Origin: Sipunculus nudus
Lineage: Eukaryota; Annelida; Sipuncula; Golfingiida; Sipunculidae
Assembly: GCA_026874595.1 (NCBI GenBank)
Contig: CM049309.1
Location: forward strand, 3,758,076 to 3,822,075
Direction of reading: 5' to 3'
DNA: 64,000 nt
Below are positions 53,701 to 57,924 of the stretch, piece after piece. The notes under the pieces were generated by a model. The model saw only the letters and a list, made by a program, of their open reading frames with translations, did no database searches and had not been told where the DNA came from. The position numbers and the translations under genes were made by a program. Numbering within the stretch: position 1 is the stretch's first letter; each line of letters opens with the position of its first letter.

Positions 53701-55172
53701 CCATTTGTTCATCTGCCTGGAGTTAAAATCACTCATATATCTGCAGTGGTTTGACTAATTCACCTAAAAATCGGCATGCATATACATCCTAGATACCTTT
53801 CTTGATTTTATGACAGGTGGCGCCACCTACATTCACGTTAACGCTCCACACATAAACCCATATATCTCGGGAACCGTTTGACCGATCTGGAAAAAAATGT
53901 TACACAAATGTAGCTCTGGGATAGCTTTATAACATACACAACAAAAGGTGGCGCCACCTCCAACCATGTTTGCACAGTATCCATTTGTTCATCTGCCTGG
54001 GGTTAAAATCACTCATATCTCTGCAGTGGTTTGACTATTTCACCTAAAATTCGGCATGCGTGTACATCCTAGATAGCTTTCTTGATTTTATGACAGGTGG
54101 TGCCACCGACATTCACGTTAATGCTGCAGACATCCAAGCTCATATATTGGGAACCGTTGGACCAATCAGGAAAAAAAAATTACACAAATGTAGCCCTTGG
54201 ATAGCTTTATAACATACACAAAAATGGTGGCGCCACCTGCAGCCATTTTTGCACAGCGTCCATCTGTTTGTCTGCCTTTGGTTAAAATCACTCATATCTC
54301 TGCAGTGGTTTGACCAAATTACCTGAAATTCAGCATGCTTATACATCCCGCATAGCTTTCTTGATTTTATGACAGGTGGTGCCACCTACATTCACATTCA
54401 CGCTGTAGACATCCATGCTTATATCTCCGGACTCATTCAACCAATCAGGAAATTGTTTTACACAAATGTAGCCCTTGGATAGCTTTATAACATACACAAA
54501 AATGGTGGCGCCACCTGCAGCCATTTTTGCACAGCGTCCATCTGTTTGTCTGCTATGGGATAAAATCACTCATATCTCTGCAGTGGTTTGACTTTTCCAC
54601 ATGAAATTTTGCTTGTGTATATATCTTGGATAGTTTCAAATAACAGGTGGTGCCACCTACAATCATGTTTATGTGGCAGAGATCCATTCTAATATTTAAC
54701 ACATGTAACTCTATATCCCCTTGCCACTCAATCCATGCCTTACTTCACCCGTTCTTCTCTGATTTTGGCGGATACACGTAGTCGCTTGTCGACTACCCGT
54801 ATTCTAGTTTTGAATGCTTCTTATATAGCCTCATTCTCTTACCAGCACCTGAACATAGGAATTATTGGCAGTACTAAGATGGCAATAAATCCAAGGGCCA
54901 TATGTGGTAAAAATTTCTCTGATATCAAGCCAGACATTTATCCTATGAGATTCCAAACATAAACAAATGAAATAAACTTTTTATAAATGTAATGTAATGG
55001 TAATGGAGATCACACATCTTGTATTTACACGTGAGGGGTATGATCAGTTATAAAACTCCATCTTCATAGAGCAATATATCAGTGTGCCATATGATATGTT
55101 TAATTGTCAGCTTCAGTTAAATCCCTGTTTTATTGAATGGTATATATCTTTTCAGATGGAGATGACAAATAA
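380..55172 (+). CDS. Giant multi-Tudor domain protein (19 Tudor modules), 19 coding exons
   Basis: Join 380-2781, 4537-4606, 11663-11843, 21581-28168, 28840-29038, 29901-30503, 31111-32251, 33099-33258, 33851-34057, 41548-41907, 42384-42539, 43398-43661, 48387-48504, 48985-49108, 50174-50321, 51033-51133, 51550-51712, 52516-52686, 55156-55172. The total is 13,173 nt, about 4,390 residues. Each junction keeps the frame, and several rebuild a Tudor core across an intron. Module cores start near residues 73, 280, 469, 673, 864, 1076, 1287, 1527, 1744, 1965, 2161, 2370, 2601, 2811, 3141, 3411, 3700, 4035 and 4257. Most show an aromatic (F/Y), then WYRA, then DYGN or DFGN. The SN-like flanks are also visible (the motif family SP..FY.QL upstream, a hydrophobic segment after the core). 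No MYND, RING, KH, LOTUS or helicase domain is seen, so it resembles the Tudor/TDRD6/TDRD15 group rather than TDRD1, 5, 7 or 9. The known role of that group is scaffolding germ granules by binding dimethylarginine on PIWI and Vasa-like partners. Its role here is inference. Confidence 0.9.
2782..4536 (+). other. Intron 1
   Basis: 1,755 bp between donor GTGAGT and acceptor TTTCAG. AT-rich, with short C-runs near 4050-4100. I recognise no repeat family, RNA gene or extra exon in it. Confidence 0.75.
4537..4606 (+). CDS. Exon 2: start of extended Tudor 5
   Basis: A 70-nt exon between TTTCAG and GTATGT. Its first base completes TGC with the TG left from exon 1. The next 23 codons read through with no stop and end in ...GSHVNIIVTQ, which matches the first SN-like strand of an extended Tudor module. 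The exon is too small to identify alone; phase agreement on both sides supports it. Confidence 0.85.
5202..7913 (+). mobile_element. Family B repeat (host of a nested C element)
   Basis: Starts at TTTTTAGCGAACCTGTGAGC, followed by CG-rich GTCC-type sequence, and ends at a short hairpin (AGGCCTGTAGGCCT) followed by TGTT. The 3' part after 7740 (TTTTAAAAT...) matches the end of another B copy (about 20805-20969) that has no C in it, so C at about 6120-7739 is an insertion. No coding capacity. The Helitron/Helentron-like, non-autonomous class is inference from the termini. Confidence 0.6.
6120..7739 (+). mobile_element. Family C repeat, 5'-truncated, nested in B; about 277-bp tandem monomers
   Basis: Tandem monomers of about 277 bp are marked by GTGGCGCCAC at 6471, 6749, 7025 and 7302, with a second palindrome inside some monomers (6599, 7432). 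The 3' end has a stem GTAGTCG/CGACTAC-like hairpin (here TAGTCACTTGTCGACTA) and the terminus ATTCTAG at 7733-7739. The first part of the C consensus, the hairpin seen at 52793, is absent. Apparent reading frames inside are by-products of the tandem repeat. Confidence 0.65.
7920..9669 (+). mobile_element. Family A repeat, rearranged, fused to a C fragment
   Basis: Begins with the A 5' hairpin (AGCTCA..TGACT-ATA-AGTCATCTGAGCT) and CGTCCGTCCGTCCG, and runs through AT-rich sequence with a 17-base C run at 8694-8710. It stops inside the A 3' motif (CAGCTGAGCGCCGTGAC at 9653-9669), without the GACCCATGGGTC palindrome and CCTTGTT terminus. The middle (about 8700-9650) differs from the full A copies, so this may be a subfamily or a recombinant. 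Confidence 0.55.
9670..10817 (+). mobile_element. Family C repeat, missing its first ~30 bp
   Basis: The C sequence is entered at TATGTTTT followed by a GCCGCC-rich patch. Tandem monomers follow, with GGTGGCGCCACC near 9954, 10104, 10234 and 10381, then the GTAGTCG/CGACTAC hairpin and ATTCTAG ending at 10817. The join to A at 9669/9670 is abrupt, consistent with recombination or template switching between two repeat families. Confidence 0.6.
10975..11400 (+). repeat. Family F repeat (short monomers with GCATATTTAATGAGGTCA)
   Basis: Degenerate units of about 120-150 bp, each with a phrase like CACGCATATTTAATGAGGTC followed by ACAGGTCA-type sequence. It recurs at about 49600-50070 and in part at 21290-21534. 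The opening GTGGTATACCCA is shared with 49617. No clear 3' terminus is seen here. Confidence 0.45.
11663..11843 (+). CDS. Exon 3: extended Tudor 5, N-terminal half of the core
   Basis: 181 nt between TTTACAG and GTCAGT. It encodes 60 residues, including FYCNL (SN-like), a helix-like QEQLEQIE stretch, then LCLAQY and WYRAQVT. The single leftover G joins GT of exon 4 to give G-V-M-S... and then VRFIDYGN, so one canonical Tudor core is split across a 9.7-kb intron. Confidence 0.92.
11915..12060 (+). repeat. Short hairpin + GTCT/GTCC repeat (unassigned)
   Basis: GTCCCC and GGGGAC flank about 16 bases, giving a hairpin, followed at once by GTCTGTCTGTCCCTCTGTCCG. This is the same layout (hairpin, then GTCY tetranucleotides) as families A, D and E but with different sequence. 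The 3' limit is unclear. Confidence 0.35.
13510..14150 (+). mobile_element. Family B repeat, 5' portion
   Basis: Begins TTTTAAGCGAACCTGTGAGC and follows the B copy at 5202 in order (the cue for the Wnt-independent tandem phrases AATATTTCACAGAAAT and GTTTGTT.AAATGGTT). It is interrupted at about 14150 by a family A element. A possible continuation lies after 17105. Confidence 0.5.
14151..17105 (+). mobile_element. Family A element containing a second A element
   Basis: The outer A runs 14151-14397 and resumes at 16089-17105. At 14397 its sequence CTCAATTTTT breaks off and resumes after 16088 as ATTAGAAATCTATTTTCAC, which matches intact A copies reading CTCAATTTTTTATTAAAAACC (compare 59620). 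It ends in the palindrome GACCCATGGGTC and CCTTGTT at 17105. The 5' microsatellite is GTCC/GTCTG-rich (14201-14255). No coding capacity. Confidence 0.65.
14398..16088 (+). mobile_element. Inner family A element
   Basis: A complete-looking insertion with the 5' hairpin (AGCTCAGCTGACT-ATA-AGTCATCTGAGCT, 14400-14428), GTCCGTCCGTC, AT-rich body, a 16-C run at 15044-15059, and the 3' end GCTGAGCGCTGTGACCCATG then GGTCCCTTGTT at 16088. It sits in a T-run of the outer A, with no clear target duplication beyond T. Confidence 0.65.
17332..18553 (+). mobile_element. Two overlapping family B fragments
   Basis: B 5' ends (TTTTTAGCGAACCTGTGAGC at about 17333, TTTTTAGTGAACCTGTGAGC at about 18124) occur 0.8 kb apart, and only one B 3' end (AGGCCTGTATGCC then TTGTT, to 18553) follows. 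This is either one B inserted into another or a duplicated head. No ORF of note. Confidence 0.5.
18554..20430 (+). other. Unassigned segment, partly GC-rich
   Basis: This lies between B fragments and matches none of the families. 19190-19560 is markedly more GC-rich than its surroundings (CTCC, CTGG and GTCT words). 19700-20030 has an AATAAA at about 19940 and is AT-rich, and an 18-G run lies at 20085-20102. The longest open frames are 60-78 codons with no recognisable domain. It could be the remains of another mobile element such as a solo LTR, but I cannot find matching terminal repeats. Confidence 0.35.
20434..20969 (+). mobile_element. Family B fragments; copy without the nested C
   Basis: 20434-20517 matches internal B sequence (compare 6050-6120: TTGGAACTATATCTTT). 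A B-like head follows at about 20518 (TTTTTAGGGAATGTGTGAGC), then TTTTAAAATATCCTAGTCC and the 3' end AGGCCTGTAGGCC then TTGTT. Here B runs through where the 5202 copy carries C, so this serves as an empty-site comparator. Confidence 0.5.
21010..21534 (+). mobile_element. Family A/F-like repeat ending in CTAG
   Basis: Opens with a diverged A-type hairpin (GGCTCAGCTGACTTTAAGTC then AACTGAGG) and GTCCGTCCGGCCGTCCG, then F-like text (CTTCATGCATATTTTATTAG). It ends CCATATTCTAG at 21534, only 46 bp upstream of exon 4, so its 3' end abuts the branchpoint/acceptor region. Confidence 0.45.
21581..28168 (+). CDS. Exon 4: 6.6-kb exon, end of Tudor 5, Tudor 6-14, acidic tail
   Basis: A 6,588-nt uninterrupted exon between TTTCAG and GTAAGT. 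Cores after the IDYGN of Tudor 5: T6 22153-22278 (FYRC, VDHGH: degenerate), T7 22786-22911, T8 23506-23628, T9 24157-24279, T10 24820-24937, T11 25408-25530 (all WYRA and DYGN: intact), T12 26035-26157, T13 26728-26850, T14 27358-27480 (WYRA and DFGN). Spacing is 196-240 residues. T12-T14 resemble each other most, sharing CC..Y/F, DFGN and a P.A..C.L.G.P/S motif. The last 130 codons are acidic (E, D, Q, A, T) and contain 60-bp tandem repeats. One base (G) is left over for exon 5. By far the longest exon, it carries half of the protein. Confidence 0.95.
27901..28140 (+). repeat. 60-bp coding tandem repeat (acidic linker)
   Basis: 27901-27960 and 27961-28020 differ at only two positions. 28021-28080 and 28081-28137 are diverged or shortened further copies. 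Each unit encodes about 20 residues with the pattern AVEEQ..SKEDADEQEATQE. Expansion by whole codons keeps the frame, so the length may vary between alleles. It is probably a disordered spacer between the exon 4 block and Tudor 15. Confidence 0.9.
28169..28839 (+). other. Intron 4
   Basis: 671 bp, donor GTAAGT, acceptor TTTGCAG. AT-rich; no repeat family or RNA gene seen. Confidence 0.85.
28840..29038 (+). CDS. Exon 5: extended Tudor 15, first part
   Basis: 199 nt; AG completes GAG with the G of exon 4. Encodes VEMYVSYVKDLSEFWCQL (SN-like strand and FWCQ motif), a helix, then GDTVLVR, where the Tudor core begins at about 29019. Donor CAG|GTAATA. The first cage aromatic is not present (VLVRS), so this module starts degenerate. 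Confidence 0.92.
29039..29900 (+). other. Intron 5
   Basis: 862 bp, AT-rich, with TTTTCAG at the acceptor. Nothing else recognised. Confidence 0.85.
29901..30503 (+). CDS. Exon 6: Tudor 15 remainder and acidic linker
   Basis: 603 nt. It completes R and continues SDEENVYRG...SLDYGS, where S replaces the cage N and the FxDY aromatic is S. It then has the SN-like C-terminal part (AVQCCLYGLTG, a helix, DCYTVKLLD) and about 75 residues rich in E/D (30250-30500). Donor CAG|GTAACA, with AG carried over. The TAA in the donor would stop a read-through transcript at once. Confidence 0.92.
30504..31110 (+). other. Intron 6
   Basis: 607 bp, T-rich before the acceptor TTTCGTAG. No repeats recognised. 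Open frame continues a little upstream of the acceptor, but the join at 31111 restores the phase. Confidence 0.8.
31111..32251 (+). CDS. Exon 7: Tudor 16 and first half of Tudor 17
   Basis: 1,141 nt, phase 2 to 0. Tudor 16 core 31298-31420: AKY, NWYRA, YIDYGN, an intact cage. It is preceded by VFISANRGPHDFWCQ and followed by the SN-like segment AQAFRCSLSNI. A linker follows, then Tudor 17 from about 32165: EVMAARF, TWYRVRV, continuing ..DQYK| into exon 8. Donor AAG|GTGAGA. Confidence 0.94.
32252..33098 (+). other. Intron 7
   Basis: 847 bp; no repeat family recognised. Acceptor TTTTGTAG. Confidence 0.85.
33099..33258 (+). CDS. Exon 8: Tudor 17 second half
   Basis: 160 nt starting VAALDYSHAG, where the usual DYGN is DYSH, so the cage is lost. 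AIRCCLADLEDTEWTEEACKYFK matches the connector strand and helix to the SN-like part seen in other modules. Donor AAT|GTAAGC, one base carried over. Confidence 0.92.
33259..33850 (+). other. Intron 8 with 54-bp minisatellite
   Basis: 592 bp. More than half is the minisatellite at 33362-33700 (separate entry). Acceptor GTACTACAG; the pyrimidine tract is modest. Confidence 0.85.
33362..33700 (+). repeat. Minisatellite, about 54-bp unit, about 6 copies
   Basis: Units share TGTACACACTAAAACACAGG followed by CATTTC.AA...TTCAT.TGCCA.CAT. Copies begin near 33362, 33416, 33470, 33526, 33578 and 33632, with small length differences. Intronic and non-coding; not found elsewhere in the window. Confidence 0.85.
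33851..34057 (+). CDS. Exon 9: end of extended Tudor 17
   Basis: 207 nt. It completes F and continues LCEGREELTMETI, a charged stretch, then a hydrophobic SN-like strand (INMLMLYAGHATAVPG) and a helical end. Donor ATG|GTCAGT. Phase 1 at both ends. Confidence 0.9.
34571..37496 (+). mobile_element. Family A element, full length, nested in E, carrying a MITE
   Basis: 5' hairpin AGCTCAGCTGACT/AGTCATCTGAGCT, then GTCC repeats (34621-34658), AT-rich body, and the 3' end CAGCTGAGCGTCGTGACC followed by a decayed palindrome and CCTTGTT. It is colinear with the copy at 60001-62621 over its whole length, except for the 289-bp MITE plus duplicated TTA at 35636-35927. No coding capacity, so it is non-autonomous. 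Confidence 0.7.
35636..35924 (+). mobile_element. MITE with GGCC-starting inverted repeats and TTA target duplication
   Basis: The terminal inverted repeats are GGCC, an A/T-run, then AGGTATGGTTCTCAGGCAC at the 5' end and its exact complement at 35889-35908, followed by an A/T-run and GGCC. The element is flanked by TTA on both sides (35633-35635, 35925-35927). The A copy at 61043 has a single AAGTTATGGGC, the empty site. A TTA duplication with GGCC ends fits the PIF/Harbinger superfamily. Internal sequence is short and non-coding. Confidence 0.85.
38083..40994 (+). mobile_element. Family C element, 5'-truncated, nested in E, host of D
   Basis: It starts inside the C consensus (GATTTTTCCAAAACTTACAC, compare 52888) directly after E text. 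Tandem monomers follow, with GGTGGCGCCACC-like boxes near 38405, 38539, 38687, 38966, 40267 and 40557. It ends with the GTAGTCAC..TCGGCTAC hairpin and ATTCTAG at 40994. D interrupts it at 39207-40235. Confidence 0.65.
39207..40235 (+). mobile_element. Family D element (1,029 bp), Helitron-like termini
   Basis: 5' end TTAGCCCTCAGCC-CTTA-GGCTGATGGGCT is a hairpin; GTCCGTCCGTCCGTCC follows at 39251. Two to three core repeats of about 300 bp carry GTGAGCGGGATA and AAGATGGGTGACCTTGACC phrases. The 3' end has GCTGAGGGCT (inverted copy of the 5' AGCCCTCAGC), a GTCAGC/GCTGAG hairpin and ATTCTAG. It splits the C sequence GCAGTTTTA/TACATCC exactly, with no duplication. Confidence 0.75.
41548..41907 (+). 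CDS. Exon 10: low-complexity acidic/Ser-Pro linker
   Basis: 360 nt, phase 1 to 1, 119 whole codons with no stop. It starts VSFVELEYEN, then an acidic run (DSDEEEEV), then repeats of KPQESGDS (41690-41870). It contains no Tudor core, so it is a spacer between Tudor 17 and 18. Acceptor TTTGCAG, donor CTG|GTAAGC. The composition suggests disorder. Confidence 0.85.
41690..41870 (+). repeat. Coding repeat, about 45 bp, K-P-Q-E-S-G-D-S units
   Basis: Three clear units and two decayed ones: KPQESGAGEGLD, KPQESGDSVEGLC, KPQESGDSEVGPN, KP-ESSDPSELPS, KPGESGDSG. Unit lengths are multiples of three, so the frame is kept. Confidence 0.85.
41908..42383 (+). other. Intron 10
   Basis: 476 bp; no repeat recognised. 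Acceptor TTTTCACTAG. Confidence 0.85.
42384..42539 (+). CDS. Exon 11: start of extended Tudor 18
   Basis: 156 nt. It encodes VADKYKTLNLDADSSADACV, then LTATDPDNLVVQLMSY (SN-like VT..DP..L.VQL motif) and a helix (QLSQLAEKLHQSCE). Donor AAG|GTATGG. It leads in phase 1 into the Tudor core of exon 12. Confidence 0.9.
42540..43397 (+). other. Intron 11
   Basis: 858 bp. Two near-identical phrases, TTGGTGTGTGTATGTTTA, occur at about 43330 and 43378, the second giving the acceptor TTTACAG. Otherwise unique. Confidence 0.8.
43398..43661 (+). CDS. Exon 12: Tudor 18 core
   Basis: 264 nt. Core at about 43433-43555: PGQVCCCR, TWYRAQV, YCADHGH. WYRA is kept, but DYGN is replaced by DHGH and the first cage aromatic is absent, so methylarginine binding is unlikely. 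FPAQALRCSLADIKP follows as in other modules. Donor AGG|GTATGG. Confidence 0.92.
43846..47672 (+). mobile_element. Family E element with nested C
   Basis: TTTTTAGCTCAGCTGACTGA hairpin head, GTCCGTCGTCCGTC run, then about six tandem monomers of about 338 bp with a GGTGGCGCCACC-like box at 44187, 44524, 44861 (GGTAGCGCCACC), 45179, 45517 and 45859. The C element follows, then E resumes at 47491 and ends CAGCTGAGCGTCATGACCCA then TGGGTCACTTGTT. The resumed part is near-identical to 40995-41179. Confidence 0.7.
45881..47490 (+). mobile_element. Family C element nested in E
   Basis: Opens with an imperfect hairpin (TACCCGCCAAAAC-GAA-GTTTTGTGGATA), then a GCCGTTGCCGCG patch. Monomers follow, with GGTGGCGCCACC or GGTGGCACCACC boxes near 46082, 46223, 46358, 46508, 46638, 46787 and 47071, then the 3' hairpin and CTAG at 47487-47490. 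The 3' join (CTAG|TTTTTAAAGTTTACA) is the same as in intron 9. Confidence 0.7.
48387..48504 (+). CDS. Exon 13: SN-like part of Tudor 18
   Basis: 118 nt. It encodes DVTSELEALLMMGEGSESTV and HMTIRSVDDDGRITATFTN, the helix and beta-strand segment that follows the Tudor core in extended modules. Acceptor TTGTAG, donor TAG|GTACTG (weak at +4/+5). Phase 1 to 2. Confidence 0.88.
48505..48984 (+). other. Intron 13
   Basis: 480 bp; no repeat recognised. Confidence 0.85.
48985..49108 (+). CDS. Exon 14: end of Tudor 18 and linker
   Basis: 124 nt. It completes R and reads DGVDIGKALVDKGLAVP, the last strand and helix typical of the SN-like fold, then an acidic linker (EDLSEDDTSDA). Donor CAG|GTAAGC, phase 0. 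Confidence 0.9.
49109..50173 (+). other. Intron 14
   Basis: 1,065 bp. 49600-50070 holds an F-type repeat. The rest is AT-rich and unique. Acceptor ACATGTAG. Confidence 0.8.
49600..50070 (+). repeat. Family F repeat
   Basis: GTGGTATACCCA followed by GTCTGTCTGTCTG (49620-49644). Three decayed units then carry CACATATTTGATGAGG, CATGCATATTTAATGAGG and CATGCATATTTAATCAGAGG followed by a GGTCACA-type phrase. Same orientation as the copy at 10975. Confidence 0.5.
50174..50321 (+). CDS. Exon 15: start of extended Tudor 19
   Basis: 148 nt. It encodes ASDWGSLLSPRRLTEG, then STVNIRLTHVVSPDELYCQV (SN-like motif) and a short helix. Donor AGG|GTAAGT, one base carried over. GC content is higher than in neighbouring introns. 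Confidence 0.92.
50322..51032 (+). other. Intron 15
   Basis: 711 bp; a T-run at 50409-50424, nothing else recognised. Confidence 0.85.
51033..51133 (+). CDS. Exon 16: first half of Tudor 19 core, GC donor
   Basis: 101 nt after TTTCGTCAG. It encodes EMCESIAEPTDHDWSEG, then DACCIRTEDDGCWHRAQ. The frame continues correctly (VASNCD...HVDHGN) only if the exon ends at CAG 51131-51133, so the intron starts with GC (GCACGT). The nearby GT at 51138 would shift the frame. WHRA replaces WYRA. Confidence 0.85.
51134..51549 (+). other. Intron 16 (GC-AG)
   Basis: 416 bp, starting GCACGT and ending GTCTACAG. The only non-GT donor I needed in the 19-exon model. Confidence 0.75.
51550..51712 (+). CDS. Exon 17: second half of Tudor 19 core
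   Basis: 163 nt: VASNCDSTINVIHVDHGNLE, then the connector PPFAIKCRMTGV. DYGN is DHGN here, and with WHRA the cage is largely lost. Donor CAG|GTAGGA. Confidence 0.92.
51713..52515 (+). other. Intron 17
   Basis: 803 bp, AT-rich, no repeat recognised; acceptor TTTTTACAG. Confidence 0.85.
52516..52686 (+). CDS. Exon 18: SN-like end of Tudor 19
   Basis: 171 nt: EWDVKPVEFLLEKMDMPLVL, then KVVTVEKNGVHQVELIE and QLIDKKLAKAS, the closing strands and helix of the last module. Donor CAG|GTAACG, one base carried over. Confidence 0.92.
52687..55155 (+). other. Intron 18
   Basis: 2,469 bp, of which 2.0 kb is a complete family C element (52793-54807). The rest is unique; acceptor ATCTTTTCAG. Confidence 0.85.
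52793..54807 (+). mobile_element. Family C element, complete reference copy
   Basis: The 5' hairpin TATCCGCCAAAAC-GAA-GTTTTGCGGATA is followed by ACTATGTTTTTGACCGGGTT and GCCGCCGCCGCCGCG. About five tandem monomers of about 280 bp then carry two GGTGGCGCCACC boxes each (53107, 53257, 53387, 53667, 53817, 53947, 54225, 54504, with variants at 53537, 54098 and 54377). The 3' end is the hairpin GTAGTCG-CTTGT-CGACTAC, then CCGTATTCTAG. Non-coding; the open frames in it follow the tandem repeat. Confidence 0.75.
55156..55172 (+). CDS. Exon 19: last five codons and stop
   Basis: AT joins the leftover G to give D, then G-D-D-K and TAA at 55170-55172. Acceptor TTTTCAG. The short acidic end needs transcript support, but the phase fits and the next in-frame codon is the stop. 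Confidence 0.8.
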
Positions 55173-57160
55173 CTTTGGTGAACCAGGAAAGAAATCTTCA
55201 TCAAGGACAAAATAAGAACTATATACCCAAGTGTAACCTTTGTCAGTTTTTGTCACCCTACTGGTTGCATTTTAGAGCATCTATCTGGTACACTACAGCT
55301 GTTTATATGACTCAGAAGAACACTGAAATATAACAAAGGCATCATGTGCTCACATTTTTAACATTGGTCCATATGTTATATAAGTATATCATTGTACTAC
55401 CATTTGCAGTTTGAAACTAGTTTGAATTGATTCTGAAGATATGAAGGATCTCAACATAGTACCAAGAAAGATTTTAACTTATAAAGGCTCAAAATGGTGA
55501 CCAGCAATTAATCTTATTTCTGCATAATGGATACCATGAGTGCTTTCTTTCTCTCATAAATTTTGCATACAAAACATAGGGTGGTTTGATATTATATTAA
55601 ACACTGGTCAGACGACTTGTGCCATAAAAAGTACTTCCATAGATATTCAGAATTTGTGAAATCATTGAAACTGTACACCTTTTTAAAAATGCATATAAAA
55701 CATGAATTTACCTGTATTCTCCTTCACATCTAGTCCTTCAGGTTTACTTCACATTGAAAAGGATACATGTATTTTTCTTTCTTTTTAAAAGGTAAAAACT
55801 ATGTAATATTAATCTCCAGTCACACCAACAATTGATGATATTTTGTTGCTTTCCTAGTTGGGACTTTTTATTTTTTTCTGCATAGGGTACAAGATGACTA
55901 GACATATTAATATTATCAGTATTTCTTAATTGATGTGTTTTAAAAAACTTTTCAGTACTTGCAAGATCATTTAAGTTCAGGTGATCTCATATTGCTCGTC
56001 ACATTTTATACAATATTTCTTTTTTCTGGCAGGACAGCTTATGTTTAGGAGTGAGAAGTAATCTTCATCTTTAATGTTTGTATTTTCTTTTCTTTTTAAT
56101 TCATATCAACAGAAGGATATAAACAGAGCATTGTTAATGAACAGATATGTTTAACTTGCTAGTCACAGAGCCATACTTATTTCCCTATATTAGCCATGAT
56201 GCTGTATAAACCATTGATGCTTAGATAATTTCATGTCATTGGATAGGGATATATATATATATATATGTAAATTATATATTTTTGGGGCATACAATAAGGA
56301 AATTAAAACAGTTGTTACTTGGTGTTATTTTAGGTAAAGAACAGTCTAGTTCTATAAAGAACCTGCTTAATTACCAACTGAATATCTGACCTCAAACAAT
56401 GTTTATTTACATGTTATCATAAGAAAAGAGAAGACACCCACTTAACTTTCTGCAATAATTTATGTAAAGCCTCAGTTTATTTACTCATTTTGAATGTATC
56501 GGGGGGGGGGGGGGGGGGTGATTTGACGCGAGATTTTGTGAAGGGCTTTGAAAACAAAAACATAGCCAAAGTATATCACCCATGAAGGGGGAAGGGGGGG
56601 GGAGGGAAGAGGCGGTAGTTCGACCTACCCCAGTCTGATGTGGAACATATGGGAGTATTTCCCTTTCCATACCGAGACATGATATTTGATTTTTTTGGTA
56701 TGGATCTTCGAATTGTTCATCAGTTGTCCACTACTGTATAAATGTAAATTAAAACACTTCATTAGTGGACATGTTTTCACTAGTCATGGGTGCTTATTAA
56801 GGCTAAATATGCAGATTGATGGTGATGTATAACTAGAATATCATTACATATTCATTCTGTGTTGTGACAACATAGGCATTTCTTGTTCACTGTACGAGCA
56901 AGCACTATTAGTAATGTCACAAATGGATGGATTGCTTTTGGGAAAATATCAGTAAGGGTTGGAATCTTGTTTAAATGCGAAGGGTCATCCTTTGCCAGAT
57001 TATAAAAGATGTAACTTTCTATTATTACATACATGTGTGTGCTTGCCTCCCGAGTATGCAATACGTCTTGACGGAAAATATCAACTTGCATATAAGATGT
57101 TATTTTTATAGGTTGCTTAAGCTTTAACTTTCCAATAAATAAAATTCATTCGAGAACTGC
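55173..57160 (+). other. Probable 3' UTR
   Basis: AT-rich sequence without repeat families. It has a TA run at 56250-56266, an 18-G run at 56501-56518 and a G-rich patch at 56586-56612. I see ATTAAA at about 55596 and later, but no AATAAA until 57134, so the mRNA may carry about 2 kb of 3' UTR. An earlier end at an ATTAAA cannot be ruled out. Confidence 0.55.
57134..57143 (+). terminator. Tandem polyadenylation signals AATAAATAAA
   Basis: Two overlapping AATAAA hexamers (57134-57139, 57138-57143), the first such signal after the stop codon. The exact cleavage site is not visible. Confidence 0.6.
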
Positions 57161-57924
57161 TTTACCTTATCTTTACCTCTTGTAGTTCACATACCAGGCA
57201 TTATAATTGTGGATTTACTTGTTGAATTTAATGTGAGTCGGCACCATCCTAATATCATCATGGGGCTCTACACACCTACCCGGAAACTCCCTCCAAACTG
57301 TGCTCAATCGGACTCGTAAGCGTTTGACTCGGCTGGTTAGGGTTTGTGGGCTTCAAAATCTTCAGCCCACAATGCACCTGGGTTTCTACGTACACAGAAA
57401 GCGTCGGTATAAATGTAGTGAAGAGGTGGTGTAGTCCGTTCAAGTACGTTTGATAAGAATTGTTTCAAGGCAAATTGCATAAACATGGGTATTTCGTGTT
57501 GAGGACTTCACAGAAAAAAAGTAATGTTCTGTTAGCATTTGCATGTGAAATGTTAAAAGGGTGTTTCTTTGAAATGTAACAAATTTTGATTTGAAAAGTT
57601 AACAGTTGAGACAAGTAGTCCGGGCCGTCCCATATTACCAAACTGGAAGAGGTTGCTTTTGAGTAGAAAGACTTTTGGCAGAAAGGTGGCTCCATATCGC
57701 TCATGAGTGTAAACATTTTCACACTTCTCCTGTAATCCTTCATAAGTCTCCAAGTTCTGCTTCTCTACAGCCGCGACTGGGTAAAAAGCGTAAGATCAGT
57801 GCACGATGAGCAGCAATTGAAATTTATCAACGTTAAAAAATTCCATTTCAAACGCCAAACAAATACGCATCTTAAAGCAATGAGAGCAGGCACTTGTTAA
57901 AAGTCCTAGAACATGGTATTTTCC
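57161..57924. other. Intergenic, nothing recognised
   Basis: Unique sequence with a slightly GC-richer patch at 57235-57440. Small minus-strand frames (up to 92 codons) show no domain. Confidence 0.5.

Noticed and set aside
380-55172. Two or three adjacent Tudor genes instead of one
   Set aside because: Every intron phase matches across the proposed joins. Tudor 5, 15, 17 and 19 cores are rebuilt across introns, and there is no stop, poly(A) signal or start context between blocks. RNA could still show alternative ends.
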